Of a DNA stretch of 64,000 nucleotides, positions 42,307 through 52,226 are shown piece by piece. Origin of the DNA: Chondrus crispus (Eukaryota > Rhodophyta > Florideophyceae > Gigartinales > Gigartinaceae); contig NW_005179144.1 in NCBI RefSeq assembly GCF_000350225.1, positions 1 to 64,000 on the forward strand. Direction: 5' to 3'. The notes beneath the pieces were generated by a model. It had not been told where the DNA came from, did no database searches, and saw nothing but the letters and a program-made list of their open reading frames with translations. A program made the translations under genes and the position numbers. Within the stretch, counting starts at the first letter, position 1. Every line of letters begins with the position of its first letter.

Positions 42307-42500
42307 TGGGGAGCTGTGATCAGTGGCCACTGATCACAGGCCGGCAGGGGGTGTCGTACGACACCGTCATTGCTGTATAAAATTTTTGCACAAAATTTGG
42401 TGGCAAATTTTGCAGGTTGGGAGCTGTGATCAGTTGGGAGCTGTGATCGGTTGGGAGCTGTGATCAGTGGGCACTGTTCAGTGGGGTCGTAAGAGACCGT
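42190..42500. repeat. GATC-palindrome modules, tandem
   Basis: Modules of GTGATCAGTGGCCACTGATCAC, then GTGTCGTACGACAC, then CATTGCTGTATAAAATTT. The 26-bp palindrome at 42314-42339 is perfect. Extra half-sites GGGAGCTGTGATC follow at 42420-42465. Confidence 0.85.
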
Positions 42501-43109
42501 CCTTGCTGTAGAAATTTGCACACTTTTCGAAACACACTTGTATGGTTGACCCTGCTATATTTTTGCATCATTTTTGAACAAAATTATACGTGTCCCTGCT
42601 GTCCTCTTTGCATCCTGGTCAAATACATTATTTACGTATTTAATTAGAATCAACTCTCCGTTTGCATCCTGTGGTCAGTGGCCCCCGCTCGTGCATAGTG
42701 ATCTATTTTCGAACGTGTGATATTTTTATTGTTTTTAATGCTTTTCTTATTACTGTACTGGAAAGCCTGGTGTTTCGGTGTTGTTTTTTCGCCCATTGTG
42801 TCCAAAGTTGCCTGGAAACCGTTTCCGTGTTCTGGCATAAATAAGTCGCAAAGAAGAGTTTCTTTCCTTGCGGCATAGTGGGTACGGCTACACCTCTGCA
42901 TTCTTTGTTCTCAACTTACAAGCTCAGCATTATCTCCCGTGCGTGGTTGGTGGTGATCAGCGTGCCTTGCCCTTTCTCTTCTGTTTGCAAATCTCTCGCC
43001 CCCCTTTTTTCCCTTTACTGTACGCAACCCAATCCCTTACGCCCCCTTATTGCACGCCCTCGCAATACGGTGCCTTTTGACCTCTATTGCCGTTCTCCGA
43101 CTTCAAGAC
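42501..43109. other. Leader region of ParB/oxygenase gene 1
   Basis: AT-rich at first, pyrimidine-rich later. A weak TATA-like CATAAATAAG lies at about 42836. No gene of its own is supported. Confidence 0.4.
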
Positions 43110-43442
43110 ATGGAATTGATAGAAGTGGATTCCGACTCGGATGTCAGCCAAGACATTGTGCGAGAGGATGAAGACCAGAGTGCGTATTCTTCCGCCATCG
43201 ATGGGGATGCACTTCAAATCCCCAAGATCGATTTAACGCTACATAATCAAGCTAGCTGCCGGGCAGACCTCGTGGACGTGCAAGAGCCGACATTTGCAGC
43301 CAGAGCCGTCCGGAGCCACAAGTTGTTGGAGTTGAAGGACCGCTTGGAAGAGCTGGATTGGATTGAGGGGCAAGCCAGTTCTCCGTGGCCATCAAGAAGA
43401 AGGCGGCTGCGAACGACGAGGATGATGTTTCCAGAGTGGTAG
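43110..43442 (+). CDS. ParB/oxygenase gene 1, N-terminal part
   Basis: Begins MELIEVDSDSDVSQD and encodes the first half of a ParB-like domain (IDLTLHNQASCRADLVDV, then AVRSHKLLELKDRLEEL). This aligns with INIALICDPPRTLRVIDPKHVGDLKHDFKRR of the second gene. The useful part ends near WIEGQ (about 43372), after which the homologous continuation is in another frame (see next entry). The acidic N-terminus is typical of nuclear proteins. A one-base frame difference between the two parts could be a mutation, an assembly error or programmed. Confidence 0.6.
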   Translation: MELIEVDSDSDVSQDIVREDEDQSAYSSAIDGDALQIPKIDLTLHNQASCRADLVDVQEPTFAARAVRSHKLLELKDRLEELDWIEGQASSPWPSRRRRLRTTRMMFPEW

Positions 43443-46400
43443 TAGAGGAGGGCAAGTTGCAAGTGGACTTGGTGCTCATGGACGGGCGCCATCGCCCCAA
43501 AGCTCTCAAGGATCTCATGCATAAAGATGACAAGTGGATGCAGCTCTTGCGAAGCGCTCCCGTTCGTCTATGGACGCGTAAGGATGAAAAGCATCTCACT
43601 GCATTGGAGATGTTGCAAATCGCTCGACACCTCAACGAAGTTGCCTCCAACGTGATTGTTCCGGACTTTCTAGACCACATTCACGGGGCCATCAGTACCT
43701 GTCAAATTCTACGCGAAGAGAAAAATGTCTCTCTCAATGACATGATGGCCACGAAGCTGGCGGCTTCGTTTTTGGAGGCGAATGTCGACGACAAGGTTTG
43801 GAAGACATCGTCGAAGAAGAAGAACAAGTCAAGGATGAGGCACATGATGAGGTATGCATCCATCGCCCTCCGCCTGGCAAGAAGCAAATCTTGCTACGAA
43901 AAGGTCGAGGCGGTCTATGAGGAGCTGCGCAAAGGCTCTTCAGATTCAGTAGCCCCCCTTGGAGTTACGCATCTGTCGAGTAACATTCTCAACTCTATGG
44001 ATGACGAAGCATATTGCTTCGCATTGGATGTTCTTCAAAAACGATTAAAAGAGAAGAGGCAGGGCAACTTCGAGTCCTTTCGGAGTGACTTTTACAAGGC
44101 TATTATGAAGATCTATACAGAGATCGTTCGCGTGGCCTCCTTCAAGTCAATGGAGGTCACCGACGTGCTTGGGAAGGAGATCATGTTTACGGCGTCGGAA
44201 GGTAGGAGTATTCGCCATTTGGCAATCGCACTGTTCCGGGATTTCGGTACTGTCAAGTCTCGAAAGCCATCTGCACAAGCGCTTCTCCTGTCGAGGATGA
44301 GGAGACACTTGAAGAAGGCTTTTGTGATCATAGAATCTCTTCCGCCTCTTCCTGCAACTCCCCCTTCTACTACGCAAGCATCGAGCCACTCTGTGGTCCG
44401 CGTTTCTTCGGCGGGAGAAGAAACTTCGGCTATTAGGGCTGTCCGCGGTCGCGTGGCCGAAAGCAGTGCCAAGTCCATTCCCGCTGAGGCAAGGGAGGCA
44501 TTGGAAGCTTCGAATAGAAATCAAGCTGCAGAAGGACGACGAGAAGGAGAAGGAGTAAGCGGAGAGGGAGAAGAAGAAGAAAGAGAAGAAGAAGAAGAAG
44601 GAGAAGGAGAAGGAGAAGGAGAAATAGAAGGAGGGGGGGATGGCACACAAGACAAGCACTCGGCGACGGACGTGGTTGCTACTCCTAAGTTACCTTCCAC
44701 ACGGAAGAGCAAAAGAAAGCGGCATGTGGCTTCTCGGAATACGAACGAGAATGAAAGCAGTAAGAAGCAAAAGACGAAGAAGGTTTCCACTCGTAGAAGC
44801 ACGACGAAGGCTGCTGGCTCTAGTTCGCGGGGCCGGAAAGAGCGCACGTTGAACCCCAAGCAAGTGGAAATTGTCAAGAAGGAGGTCAAGTATGTCTTGG
44901 ATGGGCTCGCGTGGGAAGTGCAAAAAACAGTTCTTCAGTCAATGGGACTCGAAGTATCCCGACGATCACCGAGCGTTTCCATGGAACTTCGTGATGGTTG
45001 TGGTTCAGAGGACGCTGAACCAGAAAGCACGGAGAGATACAACGACAGCTTACCCCCTAACCTTCCTGACGGGTACAGTGATCCTGAACCGTACAAAGGT
45101 CCTGTTTGGCCGCTGTGGACACGCTTCTCTCGATGTTTGCCGAGCCGTTGGCAGAGAACCAACCCAATTGAGCATGTGAAGCCATTCCTAGAGGCGATTC
45201 ATGTTGCGCATGAGCATCGAAGCAATATATGTCTCACTGTTGATAACTTGCGTCGCAACCATGAAATCGTGTTCTACCGAGCTGCCTACAACTACTATTC
45301 GCGACATCCTGAAGACATGGAACCGGACTGCTACAGCGAGCTGTCTGGGTCGGAAAGGTTGTGGGCTTCATCGACTTGCAACGACACTGTCTCAATTGCC
45401 TACCTTGCAGAGTGCAACGAAAGACTAAGGAGACTTGGATATTGCATCCTTGAAGGGTTTCTCGATGATGCTCGCATGCCTGAGACCTTGAGCGACATCA
45501 ACCTTCCGCGTTTGGAGAACGGTCTCTTCTATAAACGCCTCCGTGAAGATGCAATGCAGTCTCTCCCGGGTGTTAATCAGCAGTCTACCTCCGAGCAGAC
45601 GCCGTTGGAGTGGACGCACATTCTCAACCGTGGACATGAAGCTGACAGCGAAGCAGGCAAGAAGGGCATCGGGCGATATCTCGCCACTAACTACGGAATG
45701 ACAACAGCGGTTGAAGGGAATCCTTTGCGCCGTTTGGCCTTCAAATCGCGTGTGTTTTTGGACGTGCGTATCGGGCAGGCGGTGGCAGCGCTACGAGCTT
45801 GGAACAACTCCAGTTCTGACCGCACCAACATGTACATTCCGAACAGTGGGGGCCGTTGGCTGTACACTTCGAAGAAGTGCGACAAGCAGAAGGTTCACAC
45901 GGACTTTCCTACGCTGATGGCTTCCCAAGTTCAGGAGAATTCGAAGTGTCCTGGGTTTTTCACGATCTGCTCAGGGGAAAGGGAAGTCAGGCTATGGGTA
46001 TGCGAAGGCTCTCACATTCGCATCGCGCAGGTTAATTCCGTATCTCCTGATGATAATGACCTCAGAGAGGCAGCCAAGCTGACTCCAGCAACCGTCGTCT
46101 CCATCCCGCCGTACTCTATATTCGTTGGCAGAGGCGATTTGATGCATGCTGGAACTGGGGACGTGGGTTTCAAAGGAGACTCAAGCAGGCTCCGTTACCA
46201 TATGTACGTCACGCCGGAGGACCATGACCTCCCTGATGGTATTCACCTGGAGCGCTCGTTCCGCCCTGAGTTCATAGCGAACATTGATGACGATGAAGAC
46301 GTGGACAGCGACGGCGAGGAGGATGAGGAGGAGGGCGAGAAGGACGTTAATAGTGGTGGTGGAAGTGAAGCTGCAGCCACGCCGCAAGCCAATTCTATCG

Positions 46401-46522
46401 CCGAGAAGAGTACGGTCGCTCCGATTACCAAACTGTCTGCTCCGAATCAGCCTCAAGACGATGCCAACTACAGCAGCAGCAACAATAGCGAAGCCGAAGA
46501 GCCCGAACACGATAGTGACTAA
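43367..46522 (+). CDS. ParB-like / 2-oxoglutarate-Fe(II) oxygenase protein 1
   Basis: Over 1000 codons. It opens with the second half of a ParB-like domain (VAIKKKAAAN, then VDLVLMDGRHRPKALKDL), then a helical region and a Glu/Gly-rich low-complexity linker (about 44540-44640) with basic nuclear-type stretches (RKSKRKRH, KKQKTKK). The C-terminal third shows the double-stranded beta-helix signature of 2-oxoglutarate Fe(II) oxygenases. Numbering from 43385, the iron ligands are H838-T-D840 and H921 (GDLMHAG), with R937 (RLRYHMYV) for 2-oxoglutarate. All are present, so the domain may be active. The substrate is unknown; nucleic-acid base oxidation is plausible by comparison with TET/JBP and AlkB enzymes and the DNA-targeting ParB part. 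An acidic tail ends the protein. Paralogue at 57143. An in-frame TGA lies at 43364, so the N-terminal part is read in a different frame (43110-43442). Confidence 0.75.
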   Translation, partial: GASQFSVAIKKKAAANDEDDVSRVVVEEGKLQVDLVLMDGRHRPKALKDLMHKDDKWMQLLRSAPVRLWTRKDEKHLTALEMLQIARHLNEVASNVIVPDFLDHIHGAISTCQILREEKNVSLNDMMATKLAASFLEANVDDKVWKTSSKKKNKSRMRHMMRYASIALRLARSKSCYEKVEAVYEELRKGSSDSVAPLGVTHLSSNILNSMDDEAYCFALDVLQKRLKEKRQGNFESFRSDFYKAIMKIYTEIVRVASFKSMEVTDVLGKEIMFTASEGRSIRHLAIALFRDFGTVKSRKPSAQALLLSRMRRHLKKAFVIIESLPPLPATPPSTTQASSHSVVRVSSAGEETSAIRAVRGRVAESSAKSIPAEAREALEASNRNQAAEGRREGEGVSGEGEEEEREEEEEGEGEGEGEIEGGGDGTQDKHSATDVVATPKLPSTRKSKRKRHVASRNTNENESSKKQKTKKVSTRRSTTKAAGSSSRGRKERTLNPKQVEIVKKEVKYVLDGLAWEVQKTVLQSMGLEVSRRSPSVSMELRDGCGSEDAEPESTERYNDSLPPNLPDGYSDPEPYKGPVWPLWTRFSRCLPSRWQRTNPIEHVKPFLEAIHVAHEHRSNICLTVDNLRRNHEIVFYRAAYNYYSRHPEDMEPDCYSELSGSERLWASSTCNDTVSIAYLAECNERLRRLGYCILEGFLDDARMPETLSDINLPRLENGLFYKRLREDAMQSLPGVNQQSTSEQTPLEWTHILNRGHEADSEAGKKGIGRYLATNYGMTTAVEGNPLRRLAFKSRVFLDVRIGQAVAALRAWNNSSSDRTNMYIPNSGGRWLYTSKKCDKQKVHTDFPTLMASQVQENSKCPGFFTICSGEREVRLWVCEGSHIRIAQVNSVSPDDNDLREAAKLTPATVVSIPPYSIFVGRGDLMHAGTGDVGFKGDSSRLRYHMYVTPEDHDLPDGIHLERSFRPEFIANIDDDEDVDSDGEEDEEEGEKDVNSGGGSEAAATPQANSIAEKSTVAPITKLSAPNQPQDDANYSSSNNSEAEEPEHDSD
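44540..44640. repeat. GAA/GGA purine run inside ParB/oxygenase gene 1
   Basis: About 100 bp of purine-only triplets (GAAGAA, GGAGAA) coding for the Glu/Gly linker. Likely length-variable between strains. Confidence 0.7.
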
Positions 46523-46602
46523 GTAACCTCCTTTACAATTCCATAATGCCTAGCTGGACAATAAATGGAGTGCATACCACCGATTGCAGAAATGGTTGAA
46601 TA

Positions 46603-46860
46603 ATCCTCTCTGTCTCTTTCTCTGTCTCTCTCTCTGTCTCTCCCTCTGTCTCTGTCTGTCTCTGTCTCTGTCTCTCTCTATGTGTATACCCATCTCTCTA
46701 TGTGTCTGTCCAATTCTTTATGTATGTGACCATCTATCTATGTGTGTGTCCATCTCTCTATACTTGTGTCCATCTCTCTTCCTTTGTCTCCCTCTTTCTC
46801 TTTCTCCCTTCGTCTCCGCCTCTTTGGCTGCATCTCCATTTCTCTCTATCTCTTTATGTA
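46603..46860. repeat. CT-rich microsatellite (TCTCTCTGTCTC)
   Basis: Imperfect TCTCTCTGTCTC and CATCTCTCTATGTGT runs just after the ParB/oxygenase gene 1 stop. Confidence 0.85.
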
Positions 46861-47059
46861 AACAAAGTAGCTCTAAATTTTTTTTTGGGGTTTCCTTCCC
46901 TATACTCTATATTGTACTCCCATTTTCTCTGCAGTATTGGTAACCGTGCATTGTTGTAGTACGAGAGCGACGCTTTTTCAGTGACTGGGGCTCGGCACTT
47001 ATAAATACGTGTTTGTCTAAGAAGAGATGGACGTTGAAAAAGGTGGTTGTGAAGTGGGT

Positions 47060-47240
47060 TGGGTCCTGTGACCAGTGGGGAGCTGTGATCAGTGGCCACT
47101 GATCACAGGCCGGCAGGGGGTGTCGTACGACATCGTCATTGCTGTATAAAATTTGCAAAATTTGGTGGCAAATTTTGCGGGGTGGGAGCTGTGATCAGTA
47201 GACGCTGATAACAGTAGACACTGATCACAGGCCGGCAGGG
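47060..47240. repeat. GATC-palindrome modules in R1
   Basis: GGGAGCTGTGATCAGTGG and mirror, GGTGTCGTACGACATCG, then TTGCTGTATAAAATTTGC, followed by a second degraded module with GATAACAG. Confidence 0.8.
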
Positions 47241-48061
47241 GATTCAGGAGTAAGGAGCAGGATGGTTTTCGTACTTTAGGGATTCGCTGTGCTTTGGAGA
47301 TTTAGGCGAGTAGGGGAGTAACTAGGATTAGGAGATTCGTGGGATGTGAAGATTACGTGGGATTAGGAGATTTGGTGGGATTAGGAGATTGGGTGGGATT
47401 CAGTTCACGAGAAACTGGATGATCTTGCAGAAATTGGACTAGTCCTTCCAAACGATAGTTGAAGACATTTGGAAACGTTCTTGGAGTGTGTTGGTCTCAT
47501 AGAAACGGCAAGGGCAAAGATGAAGGACCTTAAGGAAAACATAGAAGAAGACACGTCATAACTGGAATAGACTGGTAAACGAGTGCATTACACAATTCTT
47601 AGACATTTGAATTATAAACGTTTAAAACCAACTACAATACTACAATCCAATCTTCCCTGCAACGTGTACCGTACACGTTGGACACTTAACTTCTTCTTTA
47701 CGCCCCAGCATGATGGGTCTAACACGTTCACAGCAACAGACAGTCCGGTGAATGCCCTCAAAGCCGATAGAAACAACATTCTCCGATTAGTATTCATCGT
47801 GGTATTGGCGACATGCCTGCATATCAATCGGATGTTCCACAAGCGGTACCTCCTTGTTAGTCGTCGGTTGGGATTTGTCAATGTCCACAAAAAATGAGGG
47901 GTCTCCCATCACAACTTCATAGAAGTGACGCGGTGAGAAGAGTACGTTACGGAAGCTTTTCTCCCAAAGACCGATATCTGGAGGGCAAGGTGCGGATAGT
48001 ATGGAGATATACCGCGCAGGCCTGCGCAAGCAAGTTTCTTTGGTATGACATGTTAATGGCC

Positions 48062-48198
48062 GTCGAGCGACAAGATTTCCAAAAGCTGTATGGGTGGCCA
48101 GCCATACTGGAACTAGATTATTTTTTGTTAAATTTTTAGAGGTTGATTCTGGTATGGGTGGCCACCCATACAGCTTTTGTTGATCTTGTCGCGCGACA
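48062..48198. mobile_element. 137-bp MITE in R1
   Basis: GTCGAGCGACAAGATTTCC with GTATGGGTGGCCAGCCATAC at the left. Matching inverted arm at the right ends CTTGTCGCGCGAC. Same family as the 138-bp MITEs, with more diverged arms. Confidence 0.8.
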
Positions 48199-48235
48199 AA
48201 CACAGAAAGTAGTACACGTGTGGACCCAAATGCAA

Positions 48236-49038
48236 TGCAAAGAGAAAGATTGCAAAGATTGCAGAGAAAGATGTAGAGATATAGAAAAATTGAGGGAAGG
48301 GGTCAAGAGGTTGAAAAAGCGCGATAGAAGTCCTACCCAAAGCCACCACAATCGTTGGCCCAATGGTTCGGCCACCAACAGCCCGTCCAGAAATAAATAA
48401 ATAGAGCGAAAGCATACAGAAAGGTAAGAAAAGATATGCTCTTTGGAAGGGAAGTCAGATTTTCGGTCTGTGCGGGATAGCCGTGACAGGTATTATAGCC
48501 GACCACTAGATAGTGTTCTTCTTGATTATGCCAAATCATGCAATTGAAGATAGTAAATGAAAAGCCATAGATGTGAGAAGCAATATAGATCCAGTTTATC
48601 ATCAAAACCATTAATTAATGTTCTCCATGCACGCAATTCCCTGAGTGACGGTACTAGAAAAGGAAGGAAATACCACTGTAGTGGTGTCTGATGTAGTGAT
48701 GTCTGACAGTGTAATGTTCTCAGATTGCGTCCTAAGGAGCAGTGTTGACATTTGAGACTACGGGCGGGCGGGGATGTGAAGTCACGGGAGAAGGTATGGT
48801 ATGGGATGGTAATGCCCGCTCCCACACCGTCCTTCAGTGTAGGGTCTTACCAAACCAGGAACGGGTGCCACGTCATTTGGTTCGTGGTGGCGCGACTTGG
48901 ACACGAGGGTATTTCAAGCAGGGGGGCGAATGTTCAAAAACCACTTTCTGCGCTGAGAGCATTTCCGAATAAGTCGGTCCAGACCGAGGAGGACTCCTGT
49001 TTCTTACCAAGAAGTCAACTGTTGTCGCCGGTTGAGGA
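48236..49038. other. Spacer between R1 and hypothetical gene
   Basis: No supported gene. The segment with GAAGATAGTAAATGAAAAGCCATAG (about 48545) recurs near 50085, suggesting another small repeat. A half-copy of the CACTGTCGGACATT-type AT-rich module may lie near 48680-48730 on the other strand. Confidence 0.4.
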
Positions 49039-49662
49039 ATGGAAGAGCCAACAATCGCTGGTGATGCCAAGGGGGGGCCTTCTCGTCCGAGATACGAAAC
49101 CGAAGCTCTGCGGGAATTGAAGTCAACGTGTCGCAAGCATGGAATCAGGGAGCCCCGCACACGCCTCGGAGGTTTGCGTCTAGCGAGAGAATTGATGTGT
49201 AGTGACGGTTTGTTTTTGTCAAAAATGGAGCAAATGGCTGAGGCTCACAGGGCTCTCTTGAAAACTCTCACGGCAAGCATCCAAACTTTTCGCAACCAAA
49301 CATTTCGGAATGGCCTTGGCGAGTCGTTTGCGAGAATGACCCCGCACGAACAAGACGTTTTAAAAAACCCGGAAGGTTACGTTTTGGCTCCTGCATCTCC
49401 TCGATCTACTGCAAGTTCAGGATCATTCGGGCCTGGTGGGGGCGTTCTGCACAGCAATAATGCCTCCCCGCACCAAAGCTCTAAGCGGCAATGGATGGAG
49501 GGCACCGATACCGGCAAGTATACGAGTCCCATAAAGGACTCCCGTGCGAGGAAGAGAGCCCGTTTCGAACAGACGCTTCGGGGATTTGGTTATGGCGGCA
49601 TTGGAGCCAGTACGTATCGTCACGACGAGAACCTAATGGATGATAATGATATAGATGATTAA
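49039..49662 (+). CDS. Hypothetical nuclear-type protein, 207 aa
   Basis: ATG-started frame beginning MEEPTIAGDAKGG. It has a helical centre (LLKTLTASIQTFRNQ) followed by a Ser/Gly/Asn-rich linker and a basic cluster (SRARKRARFEQ) that looks like a nuclear localisation signal. It ends in an acidic tail MDDNDIDD. The last codons and the following AATAAACACGATCTGGCTCAT are shared with the gene at 32264. Relative to that gene the frame here stops early because GAA is TAA. No known domain. Located between two copies of repeat R. Confidence 0.45.
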   Translation: MEEPTIAGDAKGGPSRPRYETEALRELKSTCRKHGIREPRTRLGGLRLARELMCSDGLFLSKMEQMAEAHRALLKTLTASIQTFRNQTFRNGLGESFARMTPHEQDVLKNPEGYVLAPASPRSTASSGSFGPGGGVLHSNNASPHQSSKRQWMEGTDTGKYTSPIKDSRARKRARFEQTLRGFGYGGIGASTYRHDENLMDDNDIDD

Positions 49663-49917
49663 GAATTGGATGAAATACATGTAGTAGGTCTGTTGGGAAT
49701 AAACACGATCTGGCTCATCATTTCACATACTATTGGTTGCACGGTCTAGTAACTAGTTATATCCTGGCGTTCGATATCCCTTGACCGGCAAGCAACTCTT
49801 CTTCCAATATCGTTCCGTCTACATATACTCTGTCCTTGAGTCTCGGGCCCGACTGCTTGCAGAAGGAGAGGTGATCAGCGCGGACCAACCGAGGAGCGCA
49901 GGAATTTTTCGGGTAGC

Positions 49918-50036
49918 CATGAACCTTCTTCTAGCAGCGCATCCCGACGGTGGATACTCTACGCCCGTTTTGGAAGAGGCCATTCAAGATGATCTTCCGC
50001 CGATATACGAGGTGTTCTGTGCGGAAGCGAAGACTT
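49918..50036 (+). pseudogene. Fragment of small acidic-protein gene
   Basis: Encodes MNLLLAAHPDGGYSTPVLEE and about 20 more residues nearly identical to the N-terminus of the protein at 32264-32689. It then breaks off in unrelated sequence. It is a partial copy. Confidence 0.75.
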
Positions 50037-50131
50037 GCGCTTCCGTGATTTTGCCAACTCATGCAAGCAAATGAAGATAGTAAATGAAAAGCCATAGTTG
50101 TGAGAAAGTTGTGAGAAGTACTATAGATCCA

Positions 50132-50638
50132 GTTTATCTTCACAGCCATTACTAACGAAAAGTAGCCCGCATATCTGACACGCACACCCAAGAGCGTAAC
50201 GTTTGCCTCTGCGCGCCGGAGGCAACTCTCCTTCGCCGTGTGCAGAAGACATATTTGCGACGCAATAAAGCTCGGTTCTGGAAATACGCGTATCACGCGA
50301 TGGTAGTGCCCACAGCCTTCCCAGATCTCCCACCAGGTATATCTTCACATTACTACGGTAGCGCCTCTTACCAATACCTCTTCGGCAACCACCTCCTTCG
50401 ATTGCAAGGCGTGGTAAAACTAGACGGGTTGTGTGCGATGCAGCAGGCAAGGAAATCTCTGCAAATACAACAAGAACCTTGCCTTACGCTACCACACCGT
50501 CAATCAAAGGGGTTGTGTTCTGTTATCAGTGGCCACTGATCACAGGCTGGCAGGCGGTGTCGGACGACATCGTCATTGCTGTATAAAATTTGCAAAATTT
50601 GTTTGCAATTTTTGAGGGTTGGGAGCTGTGATCAGTAG
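50132..50638. repeat. 500-bp dispersed repeat, right copy
   Basis: Second copy of 41806-42306, here fused directly to the palindrome modules of R2. Confidence 0.85.
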
Positions 50639-50790
50639 GGAGCTGTGATCAGTGGCCACTGATCACAGGCCGGCAGGGGGTGTCGTACGACATCGTCATT
50701 GCTGTATAAAATTTGCAAAATTTGGTGGCAAATTTTGCGGGGTGGGAGCTGTGATCAGTAGACGCTGATAACAGTAGACACTGATCACAG
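50515..50790. repeat. GATC-palindrome modules before R2
   Basis: Two full modules and one degraded one, with the same 26-bp palindrome, TCGTACGA or TCGGACGA word and TGTATAAAA box. Confidence 0.8.
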
Positions 50791-52223
50791 GCCGGCAGGG
50801 GATTCAGGAGTAAGGAGCAGGATGGTTTTCGTACTTTAGGGATTCGCTGTGCTTTGGAGATTTAGGCGAGTAGGGGAGTAACTAGGATTAGGAGATTCGT
50901 GGGATGTGAAGATTACGTGGGATTAGGAGATTTGGTGGGATTAGGAGATTGGGTGGGATTCAGTTCACGAGAAACTGGATGATCTTGCAGAAATTGGACT
51001 AGTCCTTCCAAACGATAGTTGAAGACATTTGGAAACGTTCTTGGAGTGTGTTGGTCTCATAGAAACGGCAAGGGCAAAGATGAAGGACCTTAAGGAAAAC
51101 ATAGAAGAAGACACGTCATAACTGGAATAGACTGGTAAACGAGTGCATTACACAATTCTTAGACATTTGAATTATAAACGTTTAAAACCAACTACAATAC
51201 TACAATCCAATCTTCCCTGCAACGTGTACCGTACACGTTGGACACTTAACTTCTTCTTTACGCCCCAGCATGATGGGTCTAACACGTTCACAGCAACAGA
51301 CAGTCCGGTGAATGCCCTCAAAGCCGATAGAAACAACATTCTCCGATTAGTATTCATCGTGGTATTGGCGACATGCCTGCATATCAATCGGATGTTCCAC
51401 AAGCGGTACCTCCTTGTTAGTCGTCGGTTGGGATTTGTCAATGTCCACAAAAAATGAGGGGTCTCCCATCACAACTTCATAGAAGTGACGCGGTGAGAAG
51501 AGTACGTTACGGAAGCTTTTCTCCCAAAGACCGATATCTGGAGGGCAAGGTGCGAATAGTATGGAGATATACCGCGCAGGCCTGCGCAAGCAAGTTTCTT
51601 TGGTATGACATGTTAATGGCCGTCGAGCGACAAGATTTCCAAAAGCTGTATGGGTGGCCAGCCATACTGGAACTAGATTATTTTTTGTTAAATTTTTAGA
51701 GGTTGATTCTGGTATGGGTGGCCACCCATACAGCTTTTGTCGATCTTGTCGCGCGACAAACACAGAAAGTAGTACACGTGTGGACCCAAATGCAATGTCT
51801 TACCCGTGGTGAACCATGAGTAAGACATTGCATTATTGCCGCTGTCTCTACGTGTCCCTACCGGTCTTTATCTCAAGGAGGGACAAATTCTTCCCTCAGA
51901 ACGGATGACCGAGGAATAAGGTCAGGCACGGTTTATGCAAGGCAAGTGTTACTAGACGTTGCATTAGTTATTACGAAAACTGCAGCACGTAAACAAACGA
52001 CATTGCGCTCGCAACGATCTATATTACGTTCAGAGACTACAAATAAACAAGAGTGATCATCAGAATCCTCTCGCCTGTTGACAATGGTCTCTTGCGAAAT
52101 AACATTGCCGTGTTCTACGATCACGTCCTAAGGACGCGGGGTTCGACGACGATCCCATCGACGGATTGAGTGACGACAAGGTTTGGAATTCATCAATAGA
52201 AACTAGGCAAAATTGTTGTTTAC
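50626..52223. repeat. Dispersed repeat R, copy R2
   Basis: Near-identical to R1 for 1.2 kb. It then continues with a segment (51796-52223) shared with R3, ending AATAGAAACTAGGCAAAATTG four bases before the methyltransferase stop. R therefore provides the whole 3' flank of that gene. Confidence 0.85.
51622..51758. mobile_element. 137-bp MITE in R2
   Basis: Same as 48062-48198 with one visible base difference. Confidence 0.8.
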
Positions 52224-52226
52224 AAG

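Larger units (their letters stand above)
47003..48235. repeat. Dispersed repeat R, copy R1
   Basis: 1.2-kb repeat, almost identical to 50626-51795 and similar to 61826-63150, all in the same orientation. Order: palindrome module, GGATTAGGAGATT short array, a conserved 104-codon frame (47583-47897, with an overlapping minus-strand frame), and a 137-bp MITE. Codon-level conservation of either frame is not clear: R1 and R2 are too similar, and R3 differs by both silent and replacing changes. Confidence 0.85.

Noticed and set aside
47787-47945. Minus-strand segment coding GDPSFFVDIDKSQPT in repeat R, reminiscent of a primase-type DxD motif
   Set aside because: The motif is too short and no other primase block is near; R3 differs in the flanking residues, so I do not call a gene.
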